DNA of 64,000 nt from Boswellia sacra. Lineage: Eukaryota; Streptophyta; Magnoliopsida; Sapindales; Burseraceae. The first letter of the stretch is position 1, and each line of letters opens with the position of its first letter. The notes below the pieces were generated by a model, which made no database searches, was not told the DNA's origin, and saw only the letters and a program-made list of their open reading frames with translations. Made by a program: the position numbers and the translations under genes. Location: assembly GCA_013180625.2 (NCBI GenBank), contig SNVD02011071.1:186001-250000 (forward strand), given 5' to 3'. Positions 1 to 12,600 of this stretch are shown here, one piece after another.

Positions 1-289
1 GGCATTTGCCCTCAGTCAAGTATAAATTATGAGGGTGAAATTTCTTTTTTCCTTAGAGGATCAACACTCGAAAAAAATAATTTTTGATAGTAAGATTACA
101 TTTTTCCGACAACAAGTTGCCATCGGCAAAAATAAATTTTTGATGGCCTCTTGCAAATGGACTTTTTGTAACACCGACAATAGCAACGGCATCCGACGAT
201 GATTTCCCCTCAATAAATGGTATTTCCAAGGGCAATTACTCATTACCAACGGGATTTTGCCCTCGCCAATGAGCATCATTGTTGTAGTG
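1..289. mobile_element. Right end of a CACTA-type transposon, cut by the window start
   Basis: The stretch ends in TTGTTGTAGTG, which read on the minus strand is CACTACAACAA, the classic CACTA terminal inverted repeat start. Just inside it lie short repeated GC-containing motifs of the subterminal-repeat kind (CCATCGGCAAAA, GCCCTCGCCAATGAG, ACCAACGGGATTTTGCC). The two overlapping minus-strand open frames here show no transposase motif and are chance frames. The left end lies outside the window, so element size and autonomy are unknown. Confidence 0.55.
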
Positions 290-291
290 GA

Positions 292-1440
292 GGTCTAAAT
301 ATAAAAATCTGAATGATATATTTATTTTTTTATTTTAACATCTAAATTAAAATATATGAAAAATAATGGTTTTACACAAATATCCCTAGTTATATATATT
401 GTTTTCACTTATGATTTTATTTTACATAGTAAAAGTATTTGCATATCAAAATTTGTTATGAATTTAATTTATGTAAATGTGTACAATTAGAAAGAAGATT
501 TTTTTTTAAAAGAATTTGATATATAAATAAGCTAATTGACCATAAAATAATTTAAAAAATATATAGAGAATCATAGTATAAAATTAGAAATAAATAATAA
601 TGTTTCCAAATGAAAATATTATACTATGTATAAATTGATCATAAATAAATTTTTACAAGGACATTTAAGACAATTAAAGAAGTAAAAAATTATTCAGACA
701 TTTACATTTTGATAAAAGCTAGAATTTTTAGCTTTTTTATTCAAATGAAAATATCTTAGATTAAGTCTTAAGTCAAAAAAACAATCATCTCGGAAAGATC
801 TGAAGTTTAAGAATTAGTTAAATTCAGGCTTCAGACTAAAAAACAATCAGCCCCTTAGATTTTTCACTTCTTTTATAAAATATATCTAGTTGGAGAATTA
901 ATAAACTAATTGATCACAAATATCATTCAATTGTTGATCAAATTAAATGAATCAAATTCGATTGTGAACTTAATTATAAACATTAAAGAGGTACATATAT
1001 TTATGCCCAGATTCTGTATTAACATTCGTTTAAAATGAAGAAATAAGAAAGAAAAATTAACAAGGCAGTTGTAGATAAGAGATAATTAGAGGCAAAATCA
1101 TCTTTATGGGGCGGTAGACCGGGAAAATGTACGGGGAGTAATTTGTTGTGATTTATTTGTTATGGTTATAGATAGAGAATGGAGCAGTTCATCTCTTATT
1201 GCAGTTCCAATGAAATGAAATTCAAATATAAGAGTGCATACTAAATATCTACTCTTTCTAATTGATCCTTCTCCCCTCTACTCAATAAATAAACCTTTCA
1301 CTAGATTCAATATATATATATAGACACACACACAGAGTGGCGGACCAAGAAATTTTATTTAGAGAGGACACCATATAGTTTAGAATTAAAATAAATATAT
1401 AACTAATATAATAATTAATATTTAATTATTTTTAAAATAA
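292..1440. other. AT-rich intergenic sequence, no gene seen
   Basis: No long open frame, RNA gene or clear repeat was recognised. A short TA/CA microsatellite lies near 1311-1335. It is followed by GTGGCGGACCAAGAAATTTT, a motif of a kind often seen in degraded plant transposons; the family could not be decided. Confidence 0.4.
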
Positions 1441-1444
1441 TTTT

Positions 1445-1654
1445 CAAATAAATAAAAAATTAGATAATTTTTTTATTTTGATTTTATATATGTGTGTATG
1501 TGTGTGTGTAAGACTAAAATAATATATTATAGCTTGAAAAAGTTTTCTATCAAATAAATAAAAAATTAGATAATTTTTTTATTTTGATTTTATATATGTG
1601 TGTATGTGTGTGTGTAAGACTAAAATAATATATTATAGCTTAAAAAAGTTTTCT

Positions 1655-1656
<2 letters not shown>
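1445..1656. repeat. 106-bp direct tandem duplication
   Basis: Two adjacent copies (1445-1550 and 1551-1656) are almost identical over 106 bp, including an internal TGTGTGTATGTGTGTG tract. The only clear differences are single substitutions such as CTTGAAAA against CTTAAAAA. High identity indicates a recent duplication. Confidence 0.85.
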
Positions 1657-1699
<43 letters not shown>

Positions 1700-1708
1700 G
1701 TATGTATT
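1657..1708. repeat. Compound microsatellite (TA)n then (GTAT)n
   Basis: About 15 TA units run directly into five GTAT/TGTA units, immediately after the 106-bp duplication. A second (TA)n run lies at 1921-1944. Confidence 0.85.
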
Positions 1709-2118
1709 TATAAGTTTTAAAGTCTTTTGATTATAATTAAATTAATATGTTTTGAATAACATTATTTAAAACTTTATATTTAATATTTGGACTTTGATAT
1801 TCTATAATTAAAGAATTTTTTATAATATTTGATTATATAAATTTAAGATTCTGTTTAAATTAATATATTAATGATGAATTGAGTTCAAAGAAAATTATAA
1901 AAATTTAGATTGATGATGCAGTATATATATATATATATATATATTGCAAATATTCTTTCAAATCCATTGTGATTATTTATATTTTAAATACCTTCTAAAT
2001 AAATTGTATAAATAAATATATCATGATATTTCAATCGTGCAATAACATAAAATAGAAACACATAAGTGAACCTACCTAATTATGTAACTCTAAGAGAGTT
2101 TAGTAAAACCAACACTTA

Positions 2119-3408
2119 GGTGGTGTTTGTTTCAATCACTTAACACTTTTTAAAACTTAATTTACACCACTTAATAAGATTTTTTTTTTTTTTAGATGCC
2201 ACTTAAAAAAAGTGGTAAGAGAATATTTTACTTTTAATGTGACTTTTTTACCCTTGTTAAAATATAAAATATTTATATTTATATTTATACAATCTTTTAA
2301 AAATTAAATAGTTAATAAAATTAAATCAAAATTCTTTTTTATTTCAATAATTAATGTTATATTTCTTACAACCTTTAAAAAATAATTATTAACTAAAATT
2401 AAATAAAAATTCTTTTTGATTTAAATAGTTAATATTATATTATATAAACTCATATGATATTATTGTATAACTACTATATCATTAATATTATAAATTTTTA
2501 AAATTCATTCCTCCAATTAGATCAAGTTTAAGCCATATCAATTTGTATATAAAAAAAAAATTGTAAGAGTAGTATTTTATCTATTACATTTTGAGGACCA
2601 TATTTTAAATCATAAAAGATTAATTCTATTAATTAAAGTGTTTTCTATTTCATAAACTTAAAAAAAAAAAGCTAATATGATCTTTTAACTGACAATATTA
2701 AATATTAATTTTTTAACTTTAAATTTACACTATTAAATAAAATAAAATATCCTTAGCAATCTAATTAATAACTTTTAAAGTTCAATAAAATTATTCTTAT
2801 AATATGTAATAAAATTCTATCGAATATATTATCTATTTAAAAACTCGCTATTTATGATGATATCAAATTTTTCAATAGTTATTATTCAACATATTATTAA
2901 CTAATTAATTTGAAATATTAATAGAAATAAATTAAAGTTCACCAATTATAAAAAAATATTTATCATATTTTAATATGGTAATTATAAATATAGTAATAAA
3001 TAATATAACAATTTGATAATAAATACTAAAACAATCACAAATATACAAAAAATTGTACCTTTTAATAAGTTAAAATAATATTCATAAATAAATATTTGAT
3101 AAAATTTATATTATTTTAATATGTAGGGATATTTATGAAATAAAATTTTTAACACTTCATTTGGATAATAATGATTAGAAAATTTGACAAAATTTATATT
3201 ATTTTAATATGTAAGGATATTATAGAATAAAAATTTTAACACCTCATTTAGACAATAGTGATTAGAAAAAGTAATAAATTTTTACTTTTTCAATTAAGTG
3301 ATTTATCACTTAAAAAAAGTGCTAAATATAAAAACAAACAAAAATTTTAAGATTAAAATCTAAACACTTTAAGTGTTAAGTGATAAGTGAAAGAAAACAA
3401 ACATCACC
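2119..3408. mobile_element. Non-autonomous PIF/Harbinger (Tourist)-like element with TTA target duplication
   Basis: The left end GGTGGTGTTTGTTT matches the inverted right end GGTGATGTTTGTTT. Both ends continue into related CACTTA/AACACTTT sequence. The trinucleotide TTA flanks both sides (2116-2118 and 3409-3411), as expected for the PIF/Harbinger superfamily. The 1.29-kb interior is AT-rich without a transposase frame. It contains a diverged tandem duplication of about 86 bp near 3098-3266. Confidence 0.6.
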
Positions 3409-3606
3409 TTAGAGTTAAAATGAATCCAATAGCATGAAATATAATTGTCAAAATCATATAATTTTTATAAGAAAGTATATTTGTTAAAATGAAGTAATTT
3501 TTATATAAGGGTATATTTATGACAGTTGAAACTTAAGGAGGTGTAAAAGAATTTTAAATTTTCAGCGGGGCCCGAACGCCGGTTCAAGTGTAGGTTCCCC
3601 TATGCA

Positions 3607-4153
3607 TAGGGATGGCAATGGGGCGGGGCGGGTCCGGGGCGGCCGGTACCCAGCCTCGCCCCGTTCAAATTTTTTTTGCCCTACCCCGCCCCATTGCCCC
3701 GTTGCGGGACGGGGCGGGGCGAGGCAAAAAGAATTTAAACAAATTGGACCCGCCCCGCCCCTAAATATTTATATTTTTGCAATTAACCCCCTATAATATT
3801 TATATTTTTTGCAATCAACCCCCTATAACATTTACAACCTCTAATTTTTATCATATTATTTTACTTACTGTCAACCCTCTAATATATTCAAACGTGTTAC
3901 AATCACCCCTAATAATATCATTTAAGTCCCAATAGTTTATTTTTTATCATATATACCCTTATACTGTGCGGGGCGGGGCGGGGCGGGTCGAACGGGGCTA
4001 AATGTTAGACCCGGACCCTGACCTGCCCCTACCGGAGCAGATTTCTTTTGCCCCAGACCCGCCCCAAAACAGTTTTGGGGCGGGTCTTGCCCCGCCCCAT
4101 TTGTCCGGGGCAAACCGGGGCCCCGGACCCGGCGGGGCAAATTGTCACCCCTA
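3607..4153. mobile_element. Non-autonomous hAT-like element, GC-rich ends, perfect 8-bp target duplication
   Basis: Ends are TAGGGATGGCAAT and, inverted, TAGGGGTGACAAT. The 8-mer CCTATGCA is repeated exactly on both sides (3599-3606 and 4154-4161), the hallmark of hAT insertion. Both subterminal regions are strings of GGGGC/CCCGCC, far above the surrounding base composition; the centre is AT-rich. Short open frames in this GC-rich sequence are compositional and not genes. Confidence 0.85.
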
Positions 4154-4940
4154 CCTATGCACACACATATACTCCCTCTCTCTAAGGGTGATCTCCATGT
4201 GCAGTCCACTTATTAGGCTGAGCTGGTAGTCTGTGCATTGTAGTGTGACCCTTCAATACATATTTCTCTCCACTTCGCCGCTTTGCGTTTCTCTCTTATT
4301 TATTTTGTACGTAAATTTGAAGTGTTGGATTTCCAGAGATTGAGGAAACTCTTGTGATTTCTAGTAGTGATTTAATTACATGAAAATGATATTACTAAAC
4401 TTGTGACATGAAAATACTCTAGAAAACATTTAATGGAAACCTGAATATTTTAAAATCGAGAGTGTTAGTGTTAATTAATTGGCAGATTGTCCAGAAATAT
4501 TACCATAACTTCGTAATTTCATTCACTAACCCAAAAAACAAATTTTACAACTTCATACTAAACGCATGCTCATTGCAAAATTTATCGTTCTTTAAAAAAA
4601 TTTGAATCTCACAAGCAATTCTCATTGCAACTTCATAATTAGAACACATCCTCGTTACCATTCCAAAAACAAACCATCGTACAACTCCCAAAAAAGATCA
4701 ACAATAAAAAATAAATAAATGACATATTATCATAACCTGATTAACATCAATAATATCCACAACAAAGTTGGCGTCTTGCATTCCATCAAAACAAACTCCA
4801 AATTAAATTAAAATACATCATCATTACTGAAAGTAGTTTGCATACAATTTTCATCAACATAATCCACAATTACGAATTTGAAAAATCACCATATCATCAC
4901 GGTCAACAGAAACTACAACAAAAAAACATTTATCACACAT

Positions 4941-4946
4941 TTTATT
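4941..4946 (-). promoter_or_regulatory. Candidate polyadenylation signal of the ankyrin gene
   Basis: Minus-strand AATAAA about 60 bp downstream of the stop codon of the PGG-domain exon. The position suits a plant near-upstream element, but such hexamers are common in AT-rich DNA. Confidence 0.4.
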
Positions 4947-5003
4947 GGCAGCTTGAAGTTCCGGAGCTTGAGCCTTGCTGGTAAGGAAGAGAACACTTAC
5001 AAA

Positions 5004-5633
5004 TTAATTTCCCTTTCTGACATAAGTCGGAAGGACATAGTCGGAACCTCTTTTACGTTCAACCAGTTCCCGTACTTGGCTTTTAAGCCATTCAAGGAAT
5101 ACTCCTGAAGATGTATAAAGAACCATGAGGAAGAAGAACGACCCAAGGCCACAAATGGTAAAGGCAAGCCATAAAGAAGGTTCTAACACTGAGTATATGC
5201 CTGCGACAAATGCAACCACTACAGTTCCCATTGAAAGCATGGTCAACCGTAAGGCAAGTTTCAACAAACTTTCGTGTTTGTTAAAAGACATAATAAAGTG
5301 GACAAAGACAGCAGAAAGAGCTAAAGTCATGGCTACTGTATCTGTGGTAATGAATATTTGAAAAGCTAAATTTTTCTTCAGGATTGCAGTGCCTTGGCCG
5401 GAACCTTTTCCACTTTGATAACCACCAGGAATGGTGAAAGCTGCTGTAAAAGTTACTGTTGCTATGAGTGTAGCCACTAACAAATGGTACTCCTTTGTGT
5501 CCTTGAGTCTTTCATAATATCTCTTTCTTCGTTCACTTCGAATTTTAAAATTGTCATCATCTTTTCTTTCACGGATAAGACCTTTTTGATATTGTCCATC
5601 GCCCAAATATTCAAACAACTTCTGAATTTCTTC
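5004..5633 (-). CDS. Ankyrin gene last exon: PGG membrane domain
   Basis: The acceptor ATCATAG/GAAGAAATT is in phase 0 and the exon runs 209 codons to TAA. A charged start is followed by KEYHLLVATLIATVTF and FTIPGGY, the PGG-domain signature. Three more hydrophobic helices follow (around LAFQIFITTDTVAM, TMLSMGTVVVAFVAGIYS and LWLAFTICGLGSFFFL), then a basic tail. The frame opens at GAA, not at a start codon, so it must be spliced to upstream exons. The four helices predict membrane anchoring with ankyrin repeats on the cytosolic side, as known for ACD6. Confidence 0.9.
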   Translation of the reverse strand, partial: EEIQKLFEYLGDGQYQKGLIRERKDDDNFKIRSERRKRYYERLKDTKEYHLLVATLIATVTFTAAFTIPGGYQSGKGSGQGTAILKKNLAFQIFITTDTVAMTLALSAVFVHFIMSFNKHESLLKLALRLTMLSMGTVVVAFVAGIYSVLEPSLWLAFTICGLGSFFFLMVLYTSSGVFLEWLKSQVRELVERKRGSDYVLPTYVRKGN

Positions 5634-8600
5634 CTATGATAAAATGGTCATTATTTGTAAACATGGATAGAAAAAAAAAATAAAGAGATTCAAAAGTTTC
5701 ATTAGGATATTTCTCCACATTTACTTGAATCAAATTAATAGAGGAACAAATTCGTAATTATTATTATTATTATTATTATTATTAGAGTTTGAAAAACGAA
5801 AGTGTTTTGATAAACAGAATTCATCAAAATAACCTAATAAATAAAAATTATATATAGTGTCTAAAATCAACATTCATTGAATTTTGAATTGGAATACTAA
5901 AATTTTAAACATGTATGTATGTATATACATAGATAAAATCTATTAATATTCCTATGAACTTGCATGTATAAATTGAGATCTTTTAACACAAAGTTCAATC
6001 ATGCATCCACACAATCCAAAGAGTGAGATGATTGATGAGTTAGTAACATCAAATGCAACTTTTTTACTCCAAATCTCATAGTTGAGATTTGGTGAGATTA
6101 ACAGTAAGAAATTTGTCTCTAATTATATTTCAAAATAAATATTTTTTTTTGACATGCAAAATGAATTAATTTGCTTCACAAAGTACATCTATATGCCATA
6201 TAAATTTAAAATAAATTATTCTAATACATACTTAAGTTGATATGTGTAATATAACTTCATGAATTAGTTACATCTATAATATAATGTAATAAAATACCAA
6301 GTTAAAGGAGGCTATTACCTCAAGCGTAGAAGACCCCTTCTTTATAATATCTTTCATGCTAACATTTTCGTTGTTGACGAGTCGGTGGTTTCCAACATGA
6401 AAAAATGAATCTCGATAAACAGCAGCACGAATATGGAGAGGAGTGTTTCCATCTTTATCCTGCTTATCTATAAGACTCCCAACTAATGGATTTGTTAGGA
6501 GCTCGTCTAATTCTTCTTTACTTAAACTAAGCATTGCAAAGTGAAGAACATTCCAGTCTTTGCCATCTACCATTTCACAACATCCAACACATTTAGAAAT
6601 AATTTTTTCTATTATGTGTTTATGTCCTTGACTAGCTGCCATATGTAAAGCCGTCATCTTACGATCATTGTCAGTAATGTACGCAGCAGATTTATCAAAT
6701 CTTAATAATAAACCTACTTTATCACTTAGACCATAATATGAGGCATAATGGAGCGGAGTCCACCCATATTGATCTTTTGCTTTTGTCAGACTATTCCTTC
6801 TGTCAAATATCTCTTGCATGATATCCAAAGAAGTATATATACCTAAAACAAAAGACAAAAAGTAAATGGTGATTAGATAAATTATTTGAACATATTGAAT
6901 AACTTTATAGATTTCTATTGCATTATGGGCTTTTAAGCTATATTTTTCTTATGGCAATTGTAATTATTCTTGTTCTTAAAAATAGACATCTTAAATAAAC
7001 CCATTAATTTAATTGGTAAAATTAGATAGCCTGTTTGATTAATGTTATTGTGTTAAGATACCACTTGATCTAAAAGCAATAAAATTATAACTAAAAAATA
7101 GATAACCCCATTCAATTATATATGTTATTATGTTAATAAATTGACCTAAAAGTGGTAAAATTATAATTAAAAAATATATAAACCCTTAGATTGTGTAATT
7201 AAGAAATACATAACCCTTAGATTATGTAATTATTATATTAACAAACAACTTAATTCATAGCTTAATGGTGTGAGAGGACCTCATCTTTTATATATGAGGG
7301 GATTTGAACTCTAGAAAAGCTAGGTTAGGTTATTTTGGCTCTAATAGTATGTTAAGAAATTATTTGGTTTGCAAGACCTTAATTATATCTGTTATTTACG
7401 CTACTTCTGACATTTTGGAATTGGATCAAGCTATCATTTGTAGAGCTTAGTTTTTCTCTTTGTGAGGTTGTCCTACATAGTTTTTTTTCTCAGAGAAATC
7501 TTTGATTAGCTGTCTTTTATTGTTCTATTATGGATTGATATGGAAAGACCAAGCTCAGCATGTCTACCTGATCATGAATAGAAAACTAGACTCTTATCTT
7601 AAAAATATTCTATTTTTGGGTTTCATGTAGTTAAGTTTTTCTCGTTGTTTCCATTGTATTTATTCCCCATTTAGTGGAGTAACATAAATCATTTTCCATG
7701 TAAATTACTTATTGATTAATGTCAAACATTAAAGAGCATATTATGGACTCAATGATTTATGATCACCATTTGATAATGAGTCATTTTGGCTGTGCCCATA
7801 TCTGGCGTAGTGTGATTAGGATCAAGTGTAACTTAGTGCAATTTATTGTGGACCTGGGAGGGTTAATATGGTAAACTAACATCATATGGAAAGTCCCTAC
7901 CCTCAAGCATCAGCTTGTCCCTGTTTGTTAGCAGGTCCTATCTCTGTCAAAGGATTAGAACGGGCTCCTTTTTATTTTGACTTGGTTGGTAGGGTCAAGG
8001 CCTTTCTCGTTGGGCAAGCACATCTACTTCTAAAGACCTTTGTCTTTTATGCACGGGACTTTGAATAGAAACCTAAGAAGCTCTCTTTGCAATTCCCACA
8101 CATCGGATAATAGAAAATGGGGATTGTTTAGGCTACTGGACAATCTTTGCTCGTGGTTTATTAATGTAAGGGTTTTTATGATGTCTTTCAAGTTCAAAAC
8201 CATCCGGCTTTCCTACCAAACCTGCCTTGGAGAGTGGCCGCACCGAAACAATGCTTTACCCCTAGATGTCCAATCAACTACTACGCCTCAATGCATTTCA
8301 AGGAGAGCCAGCTAGCTCTGAGTTGGAGTGGTATTTCACCTCTAATCACAACTTATCTCCGACCGTAGAACCCAACTCAATAAGTGGAATGCATTTGCTA
8401 TCTACTTTCAGACTGGGCATCGACCCAGGTGGAAAAAATTCTAGGCTTATTGATAACCCACGATCAACTTCCTTTCCTAATATCCTACCTAGGGGAAGTC
8501 GAATTCCCGCTGGCTCCTTGAAAAAGAGATGTCTTGAACCATCAAACAAAATTCTATTAATGAATAGAACCAAAAAAAAAAGAAGGTTTGCAGCCATTAT

Positions 8601-9181
8601 GTGGCACAGGGCTTGCATAATGCCATTGAACCGGCCCAACTAGCAACCAACAATTTGTTTTGGTAGATGGACATGGAACTGTTATACCATTTAATTCCTC
8701 TATCAGCAATAAAATGCATCATGGAGGGATAGGCCCTGGAAGATTGACAAGACAAACTACCGATGAGCCATTTATCATTACAATAGGTCTTAAGTGGAAG
8801 TGTAGACACATTTTATTTGGCACCTAAGATCAAATACTTTGAGCTGACTTCCTTGGAAAATTCAGACTTTCTATAGAAAATCATACCCATTTCCTTATTC
8901 AGTGAATGTCCAAGGCAACAAAGCAAGAAAGGAAAGACAGGCCTCCAGGGGATGGTCCGTTCTGGAGTTGACGATGAGAAACTTTCAACAAGCCAAGAGA
9001 GAAGGAATGTGAATGCTACTTCAAAGCAAAAGCCGGAAACCTTTTATTAGGCCTAAACATCTTTGCCTTCCTAACGGGTCTTTAAGGATTTATATATATA
9101 TATATTGACGATGAGAAACTTTCAACAAGCCAAGAGACAAGGAATGTGAATGCTACTTGAAAGTAAAAGCCCGAAACCTTT

Positions 9182-9219
<38 letters not shown>

Positions 9220-9659
9220 ACGATGAGAAACTTTCAACAAGCCAAGAGACAAGGAATGTGAATGCTACTTGAAAGTAAAAGCCCGAAACCTTTTATTAGG
9301 CCTAAACATCTTTGCCTTCCTAACGAGTCTTTACGGGAAGAGATATTTTAACACAAATTTTTAACATAATTTATTGATATAAATTTATAGTCATTGATCT
9401 CACAAAATCTAATGGCTGAGATTAAAAGTCAACAAAATACACTTAATATTGCAAATTCATCAATTATCTTAACCATTGAATTTTGTCGATCAATAACTAA
9501 AAAATTATGTCTAGTCTTATGTTAAAAATGAATGATGAGTTGGCATTATTAAATGTATCTTGTTGACTTTCAATCTCAATCATTAGATTTTGTGAGATCA
9601 ATGGCTATAAATTTTTGTCAATAAATTATATTGAAAATCTTGTGTCAAAAAATACCCTC

Positions 9660-9691
<32 letters not shown>

Positions 9692-12600
9692 AGCTGCTCC
9701 CATTACACTTTACTTTTGGAGTGGAAGTGGCAGGGGGCAGAAAATCTTTCTAGTGGCTCTCTGTTGCAGAACCCGTGAGATCCACCACCAAATCCATCTC
9801 TAGTATCACCTCTAAGCAAAACTACATCACCAATATTCCACATGGCCGGGTCATCCACTCCAAATCAATGTTTTGAATTGTTTTTGCACGCTAGAATTTG
9901 ATGTAGAGTTAGTCAAATGGATATGGGCTGCTTTGAAATCAACAGTTTCTTGTTTTAGTTAAACTTCATTTCATATTAGGATTTTTAGTTTAACAGTTTT
10001 CAGGGTTACTTTTTTGTACGTCCTAAACTTTCAGTTACGATTTTCAAGTCTTCACTGTTAACTTGAATATGATTAGGTTAATTTATTAAACATACATTAG
10101 GAGATGTTTGGGATAATGTATCACCTCATCCTTCTACATGAAACATATTTAGTTACTGGACCGACAACTTCGTTCTCCTATGTCTTAACAAATTCTTTAC
10201 CGTTATCCCTTCTTTGCAATAATAGCATTCAATAGTATGCTACCTTAGTTCATAGGACAAAATCATTGTATAAAATATTTTATACCCTCATTTACAGTTT
10301 TTATACAATTTTAAAAATTGACGTATGATACATCTAATGTACCATAGCAATTTCCATTAATTTAACTATTTGTACTCCTAAATAATGGAAATTGCTATGG
10401 TACATTGAATGTATCATACGTCAATTTTTAAAATTGTATAAAAACTGTAAATAAGTGCATAAAATATTTTATACAATGATTTTGCCCTACGGACTAAGGT
10501 AGCACTCGTTTACAACTTTAATACACTCATTTACAGCTTTTACATAATTTTAAAAATTAACAAATTCTTTACCGTTATCCCTTCTTTGCAATAATTAATA
10601 GCATTCAATAGTATGCTACCTTAGTTCGTAGGACAAAATCATTGTATAAAATATTTTATACACTCATTTACAGTTTTTATACAATTTTAAAAATTGACGT
10701 ATGATACATTCAATGTACCATAGCAATTTCCATTATTTAGGAGTACAAATAGTTAAATTAATGGAAATTGCTATGGTACATTAAATGTATCATACGTCAA
10801 TTTTTAAAATTGTATAAAAACTGTAAATGAGTGTATAAAATATTTTATACAATGATTTTGTCCTACGAACTAAGGTAGCACTCGTTTACAACTTTAATAC
10901 TCATTTACAGCTTTTACATAATTTTAAAAATTAACATATAATACTGTAGTGTGACTCCTAAATAATTTGTATCATACGTACATGTTTTTAAAAAATATAT
11001 TTTTTTAATATATATTTATATTTAATTATGTGGTTAGCATCTTATTGAAGCTTTAGTTATTCACTTATGCTTAATTATTTAACTCAACTGTTGTCCGTTT
11101 AATCATATTCAATTAAGTATTTGATTATTTAATTATATATTCAATTAATTATTAAAAGTGATCGCCAAATCAACAGTATTCACAAGAGAGCAAATGTCTC
11201 CTCCTATATTGGCAACATTCTGCGGTTTGAAAAAACTGACTTTTGCCTATCCATCTAGTATTAACAACCATAATTTTTTGAAAAAAAAAATTGAATAAAT
11301 CATTTTTATAAAAATAAATTTTAAATTTTTGAAAAATAATTGAAGAAAGCTATTGATGTAAAAGCATTTTAGTGCTTATATTGACATAATATTGTAATCT
11401 TATTCCCTTCTACCAACACTTCCTCTGTGCCTTATTCTATGAAATTAATAATTGTCATAGGATAGCATCGTTAATTGTATAATTATTAAGATTTTTTTAA
11501 TTTTCATAATAATTTTATATTCATCACATTTTATTTATTAGCACAATATCCTTACTATTCTATAGCAATAATTATACTTCTTACTAGTTTAATATATATT
11601 ATATGTACTCATGTTACTAATTTACAGTAGTACACCATAAGAACTAAGAAGTTAATATTAGACTCAACTCAATTTAGAATGGACGAGAAGACAAGTAAAA
11701 GCTAATATTTTTCCCCATATTCACACTAAACCATTGAAATTAATATTAATAAAAGTGCTTTTTTTATTTTTTTTAATATTGAACTTTATTTTTGAATTAG
11801 ATTAGATATTGATCTAATGAATCTATTGATTTCATAAGGTTATTTTTTGAGTTCTGAAGGTAAATTTGATGAATCAAATTTCAAAATTTGAATAGTAGGT
11901 GTACTTGGACTAATTGGGGTGGAAAGGAAAGTTTTGGATGCAAATGACCTACTTTTTAACTGATAATCTCGTACATAGTTGGAAAGGATTTTTATGATAA
12001 TATTCTAATAGATTAGGAGTTTTTATGATGCTTTTCTAAAACTAATAGGGATTTAAATTTACGTCTTTAAAAATCAAAGATGTTTCACTTCTTTTCAGAA
12101 ATACTAAAATGCTATCTTTTGTTTTTTTTTTTTTTATTCCGGAAATACATCCATAATATGTACCCTTGGCAGAGTGCAACTAAATAAAAAATCAATTGAT
12201 TAGACTAAAAATTATATTATCATGTTCGAATAAGAAATCATTGATGCCAGCTAACCAGTTGTGCGTGTTCTTGTCATTATTCTAACTTGAATAGTGAATG
12301 AGAGTCGAGATTTCAACTTAAAAGCACTACAAGGATGCGGTCAGATTTGCTTTCAATTAGGGTTGATAATGATATAAATAATGTCGATGATATTCCCATT
12401 TAAGAGGATAAGCATAATTACCTGAATCATCGTAGTCTGTATCATCAGAGTCTGAATCATCGGAGTCTGAATCATAGGAGTTCATCATTCCATTGGGGTT
12501 TCCGTTGGCCACTGATTTGGAACCTTCATGGATTACATGGAAAGCCATATGTTCAAGTGATCACATAAGATTTTACTCTTCGCGATATACAAAATGTTCA

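Noticed and set aside
3602..4229. Pro/Gly/Arg-rich open frames on both strands
   Set aside because: They come from the GC-rich arms of the hAT element and have no domain, splice or codon signature.
5125..5361. Plus-strand frame opposite the PGG exon
   Set aside because: It is antisense to a well-supported membrane-domain exon.
8486..8546. Functional tRNA-Glu
   Set aside because: The 5' acceptor strand is missing and the stem is mutated; it is an inserted plastid remnant.
8346..8809. Minus-strand frames that look like short proteins
   Set aside because: They run over plastid tRNA, rRNA and spacer remnants.
10187..10940. CRISPR-like or regulatory repeat array
   Set aside because: Only two units, with palindromic arms and eukaryotic intron context; explained by foldback MITEs.
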